From Actinomycetota bacterium (GTDB lineage: Bacteria; Actinomycetota; Acidimicrobiia; Acidimicrobiales; JACCXE01): a DNA stretch of 8,408 nt. Below the pieces are notes generated by a model that searched no databases, was not told the DNA's origin, and was given only the letters and a program-made list of their open reading frames with translations. Location: assembly GCA_013697265.1 (NCBI GenBank), contig JACCXE010000394.1, forward strand, positions 1 to 8,408, given 5' to 3'. Both the position numbers and the translations under genes were made by a program. Of this stretch, positions 5,124-8,408 are shown in pieces (positions within the stretch are counted from its first letter, which is position 1; every line of letters starts with the position of its first letter).

Positions 5124-5960
5124 ATGCCTGAGCTGCCCGAGGTCGAAACCGTTCGGCGCGACCTTGTACCGTTCCTCACTGGCCGGACCGTGCACGCCGT
5201 GTCCGTGAGCCGCGACCGGGCAGTTCGCCGGCAGCCCCACCCCGACTTCATCGCTGCGCTTCGGGGGCGGCGCCTCACAGACGTGCGTCGCCACGGCAAA
5301 TTCCTGATCGTCGATCTCGATTCAGACGACGCGCTCGTCGTCCACCTGCGCATGAGTGGGCAGCTACGCGTGGCTTCGCCCCGCGACGACCTGGCCAAGC
5401 ACACGCACGTCGTTATCGACCTCGACAACGAATCGCAGCTTCGGTTCCTCGACCCGCGCACGTTCGGCGAAATGTTCGTCGACGAGGTCGACGCCGGTCG
5501 GCGACCTTTGGCGCTGCGCGGCCTAGGCCCCGATGCGGTGAACGACAAGCTGAGCGCGAGCGCGTTCCACCAGATGATCCTGGGCGGGCGCACCACGTCC
5601 ACCGTGAAGGCGGCATTGCTCGACCAAACCACCCTGGCCGGTGTCGGCAACCTCTACGCCGACGAGGCCTTGTTCGCCGCCGGCGTGCACCCGAAGCGGC
5701 TGGCGGCGTCGATCATGGGTGCCGAGGCGGCCGCGATCCTCAAAGCGCTGCGGCGGATCCTTTTGGCCGCGATCAAGGCCCGTGGTTCGAGCTTCCCGGA
5801 CGAGGGCTACGTCGACGCCTACGGCAAGCCCGGTGGTTTCGCCCTACGCCACCAGGTCTACGGCCGCGCCGGCCAGGCCTGTCCGCGGTGTGGAAATGCC
5901 ATTGAAAAGACCGTCGTTGCCCAGCGCGGCACCCATTTTTGTCGCAGGTGTCAGGCGTGA
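5124..5960 (+). CDS. mutM: Formamidopyrimidine-DNA glycosylase (Fpg/MutM)
   Basis: MutM removes 8-oxoguanine and formamidopyrimidine lesions from DNA and nicks the resulting abasic site. The 278-residue product starts MPELPEVETVRRDL. After Met removal, the proline is the catalytic nucleophile and the next Glu its partner. K59 in RRHGKFLIVDL is the conserved DNA-contact lysine. AGVGNLYADEALF matches the helix-two-turn-helix region. The C-terminal zinc finger has C253-x2-C256 and C273-x2-C276, with R268 in AQRGTHFC. The Pro must be at position 2, so ATG 5124 is the only workable start; this excludes a longer reading back to 5082 that overlaps rnc. No strong Shine-Dalgarno site precedes it. rnc-mutM-smc is the typical actinobacterial order. 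Confidence 0.97.
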   Translation: MPELPEVETVRRDLVPFLTGRTVHAVSVSRDRAVRRQPHPDFIAALRGRRLTDVRRHGKFLIVDLDSDDALVVHLRMSGQLRVASPRDDLAKHTHVVIDLDNESQLRFLDPRTFGEMFVDEVDAGRRPLALRGLGPDAVNDKLSASAFHQMILGGRTTSTVKAALLDQTTLAGVGNLYADEALFAAGVHPKRLAASIMGAEAAAILKALRRILLAAIKARGSSFPDEGYVDAYGKPGGFALRHQVYGRAGQACPRCGNAIEKTVVAQRGTHFCRRCQA

Positions 5961-5994
5961 TGTGGGCATGCGCGACCTTGATTGTGCGGCTCGG

Positions 5995-6009
5995 TAGCGT
6001 GGTTTCACC
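5995..6009 (+). promoter_or_regulatory. Probable near-leaderless promoter of smc (-10 TAGCGT)
   Basis: TAGCGT (5995-6000) fits TANNNT and is followed by nine bases (GGTTTCACC) with no Shine-Dalgarno sequence, then the smc GTG. The spacing equals that before the DUF177 gene. GCGACC (5972-5977) stands 17 bases upstream but is a poor -35. TTGATT (5978-5983) looks better by sequence but is only 11 bases from the -10. The box lies in the 49-base mutM-smc gap, the longest + strand gap in the window. Confidence 0.45.
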
Positions 6010-8408
6010 GTGTTTCTGAAGTCGCTCACACTCAAGGGGTTCAAGTCGTTCGCCGACTCGACAACCCTGGTATTCGAACCCGGAATTACTGTGGTCGTGG
6101 GCCCCAACGGCAGCGGCAAATCGAACGTCGTCGACGCCGTGGCGTGGGTGCTCGGCGCCCAGGGGCCTCGCACGGTGCGGTCAACGAAGATGGAAGACGT
6201 CATCTTCGCCGGCACCTCCAAGCGTCCCGCGTTGGGCCGGGCCGAGGTGAGCCTCACGATCGACAATTCGTCGGGCATTCTGCCGATCGACTTTGCCGAG
6301 GTCACCATTTCGCGCACGCTGTTTCGCACCTCCGGTGAGAGTGAGTACGCGATCAACGAGGTGCCGTGCCGTCTGCTCGACATCCAAGAGTTGCTCTCCG
6401 ACTCGGGCGTGGGCCGCCAGCAGCACGTGATCGTGAGCCAAGGCCAACTCGACGCCGTGCTCAACGCGCGTCCCGAGGACAGGCGGGCGATCATCGAAGA
6501 GGCGGCGGGCGTGTTGAAGTTTCGCCGCCGGCGCGAGAAGGCGCAGCGCCGCCTCGAGTCGACCGAGGGCAATCTGGTCCGCCTCAACGATCTGCTGCGC
6601 GAGGTGCGCCGCCAACTCAAGCCGCTCGAACGCCAAGCCGACGCTGCTCGTCGTCATGGTGACGTCGCCGGCGAGCTCGAAGCGTTACGCATCTTCCTCG
6701 CAGGACGCGAGGTCGCCACGCTCACGGCGCGGCTCAAGGCGGCCGACGACTCGCGCGCCACACAGGCCGAAACCGACCGTGAGCTGCGAGACGAGTTGTT
6801 CAGCCTCGACGCGTTGGTCACGGCCTCAGAGACTGAACTCGATGCGTCCCGGGGCGACGAACTCGCCGACCTCGCGGTGCGGGTTGAAGGCGCGTTGCAG
6901 CGGGCCAACGCGCTGCGCACCACCGCCACCGAGCGCCGCCGCACTGCGCTCGCGGAACTGGCGGCAGCGATCGACCAGACAGTCGTAGCGACGCTGGAAG
7001 CCGACAGCGCCCGCATTACGTCGGAACTCGCCGACGTCGAAGCGGCGGCCGCCCAGCTGGCCACAGAACTGCCCGCTATCGACGGTGACGACGTGTCCGA
7101 CGATGGCGACGACGATCTCGACGCACCCCGCCGCCTCGCCGAGATGCGGGGCGAAGCTTCGGCCCTCACGGCAGCGCGGGCCGCGGCCTCTGATTTGGCC
7201 GCGAACACGGCAGCAAAGCTCAAACGCGCACAAGCGGCCGGAGCCGAACTCGACGAACGTCTCCGCGCCGCGAGCGCACTGGCCGAATCCAGTTCAGCGG
7301 TTCTCACCGACGCAGAGATTGCCGTCGCGCAGGCCCAGGTGGCCAGTGAGGCCGCCGACTCCGCGCGCGAAACCGCGCTCGCGACACACCGCAGCGCCCA
7401 AGAACGCAAAGCCCGAGCCGACGGCCGCCGCGACGCACTAGCCGCCGCGCTCGACACCGCCCGGGCCCGAGCCGGCGCGGCCCAGCTCGACGGCATCGAC
7501 GGCGTGCTCGGCACCCTGCTCGACCTCGTCGACGTCGAAGACGGATGGCAAGCCGCGTTCGAAGCGGCGCTGGGCGAGGCGATCACCGCGGTCGTTGTCG
7601 ACGGCGAGTCCACTGGCCGCGCCGCTCTTGCCAAACTCGGCCAGGGCGAGATAGGTGGCGCGGTGCTTGCGCTGTCGGCCACCTCAGTGCCTGGCAGCCT
7701 CGGCCTGGCCGCCGCCGCGATCGGCGCCGAGCCGGTGCGATCGCACGTGCGCTCGCGTCACGAAGAAGTCGAGCGTCTGCTCGACGTGTTGCTGGCAACG
7801 GCGGTAACCGTGGACGGCGGCTGGACCGAAGCCCTCGACCTTGCGCTGGCCCATCCCGGTGTCGTCGCGGTCACCCGCGCCGGCGACCGCTTCGCATCCA
7901 CGGGTTGGCGTGTAGGAGCGGGTGGCGTTGGAGCCACTGGTGCCGCGCTCGAATCGGCCACCGCCGAGGCGACCGAAGCCGACAAGGCCGAACGCGCCGC
8001 TGCTGCGGCGTTCGCGCGGGCCGACACCGCCGCGGCTGAAGCGAAGGCCGCGCTTGAACGGGCCCGCCGTGCGTTCACAGACGCGAGCCGTGCGGCCGCT
8101 GACGCCGAACGCGGACGCGACGCAATGCGCACACAAGTGGCAGGGCGAGACGCCGAACTCGCCGCGGCCACGGTCGCGCACACCGACGCCGTTGCGGCGC
8201 TCGCGCGCGATTCCGAACGTCTCGATGCCGTGCGCGCCGCCATCGTGCCCCTCGAAGAGATCGCACAACGCATCGAGTCCTCGGCCGAGCGGCGCAGCGC
8301 CAAAGCAGCCTTGCGGGCCGACATCGATGTGCGTGCGGGCGCCCTCGAAGCCCGACGCGATGGTCTGCTCACACGTCAAGCCGACGTCGAAGAGCGGCTC
8401 ACCCGTCT
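6010..8408 (+). CDS. smc: Chromosome segregation protein SMC, N-terminal 799 residues
   Basis: SMC is the ATPase core of bacterial condensin, working with ScpA and ScpB to organise and separate chromosomes. The N-terminal head begins VFLKSLTLKGFKSF. It holds Walker A GPNGSGKS (31-38), the Q-loop glutamine in WVLGAQG (Q51), and the VSQGQLD segment (142-148) before RRAIIEEAAGV. A coiled coil runs from about 170 to 495. The hinge domain (about 496-645) begins GVLGTLLDLVDVEDGWQAAF and includes EAALGEAITAVVVD. The returning coil fills the rest. The C-terminal signature and Walker B lie beyond the window. GTG 6010 is secure because an in-frame TAG lies five codons upstream and the next in-frame Met falls after Walker A. 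The coils are very alanine-rich, and residues 358-371 form an Asp-rich break. No frameshift or internal stop is seen. Confidence 0.97.
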   Translation, partial: MFLKSLTLKGFKSFADSTTLVFEPGITVVVGPNGSGKSNVVDAVAWVLGAQGPRTVRSTKMEDVIFAGTSKRPALGRAEVSLTIDNSSGILPIDFAEVTISRTLFRTSGESEYAINEVPCRLLDIQELLSDSGVGRQQHVIVSQGQLDAVLNARPEDRRAIIEEAAGVLKFRRRREKAQRRLESTEGNLVRLNDLLREVRRQLKPLERQADAARRHGDVAGELEALRIFLAGREVATLTARLKAADDSRATQAETDRELRDELFSLDALVTASETELDASRGDELADLAVRVEGALQRANALRTTATERRRTALAELAAAIDQTVVATLEADSARITSELADVEAAAAQLATELPAIDGDDVSDDGDDDLDAPRRLAEMRGEASALTAARAAASDLAANTAAKLKRAQAAGAELDERLRAASALAESSSAVLTDAEIAVAQAQVASEAADSARETALATHRSAQERKARADGRRDALAAALDTARARAGAAQLDGIDGVLGTLLDLVDVEDGWQAAFEAALGEAITAVVVDGESTGRAALAKLGQGEIGGAVLALSATSVPGSLGLAAAAIGAEPVRSHVRSRHEEVERLLDVLLATAVTVDGGWTEALDLALAHPGVVAVTRAGDRFASTGWRVGAGGVGATGAALESATAEATEADKAERAAAAAFARADTAAAEAKAALERARRAFTDASRAAADAERGRDAMRTQVAGRDAELAAATVAHTDAVAALARDSERLDAVRAAIVPLEEIAQRIESSAERRSAKAALRADIDVRAGALEARRDGLLTRQADVEERLTR

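Noticed and set aside
5844..6657. Minus-strand open frames opposite the mutM-smc junction
   Set aside because: They are antisense to the MutM zinc finger and the SMC ATPase head, which are both clearly coding, and show no motifs of their own.
6654..7682. Long minus-strand open frame (342 codons) opposite smc, rich in Ser and Ala
   Set aside because: It lies wholly antisense to the SMC coiled coil, has low-complexity composition and no domain. High GC with a regular codon pattern removes stops from the opposite strand.

Overview
The window is chromosomal DNA from a high-GC bacterium. It is almost fully coding and holds a conserved housekeeping cluster: rsmD, coaD, a SepIVA/DivIVA-like coiled-coil gene, a DUF177 gene, rpmF, plsX, an acyl-carrier-protein-like gene, rnc, mutM and smc, all on the + strand. 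A DivIVA/SepIVA-type gene near DUF177-rnc-mutM-smc, frequent GTG/TTG starts, 4-bp start/stop overlaps and TANNNT boxes directly before start codons all point to Actinomycetota. My best guess, by inference only, is an Acidimicrobiia-type lineage. I see no mobile elements, CRISPR arrays, tRNAs or rRNAs, and no gene-free stretch longer than about 50 bases.

Layout. Bases 1-724 carry three minus-strand genes transcribed towards the left edge: a PaaI-type hotdog thioesterase, a 59-aa zinc-ribbon protein overlapping its stop codon, and the first 44 codons of a P-loop kinase-like protein that runs off the window. They are head-to-head with rsmD (732-1250), with almost no intergenic DNA. From rsmD the + strand continues through coaD (TTG start), the coiled-coil protein (ATGA overlap with coaD), DUF177 protein, L32, PlsX (TTG start), the ACP-like protein, RNase III (GTGA overlap), Fpg/MutM and the first 799 codons of SMC, which leaves the window at the right edge.

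How the genes fit together. The cluster mixes ribosome and RNA maturation (RsmD, DUF177/YceD, L32, RNase III), CoA and phospholipid precursor supply (CoaD, PlsX, the ACP-like protein), DNA repair (MutM), cell growth or division (the SepIVA-like protein) and chromosome organisation (SMC). Close packing suggests one or a few long transcripts. Probable internal promoters lie before the DUF177 gene, the ACP-like gene and smc.

The most notable point is the ACP-like protein: the serine that carries 4'-phosphopantetheine in ordinary ACPs (DSL motif) is replaced by proline (DPM), while the rest of the fold and the reading frame are intact. Secondary points are three start codons preceded by TAGNNT boxes and no Shine-Dalgarno sequence (leaderless or nearly so), non-consensus binding-site residues in CoaD, and an aspartate-rich break in the first SMC coiled coil. 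I found no evidence for a wholly new multi-gene system; most of the window is a conserved core locus.
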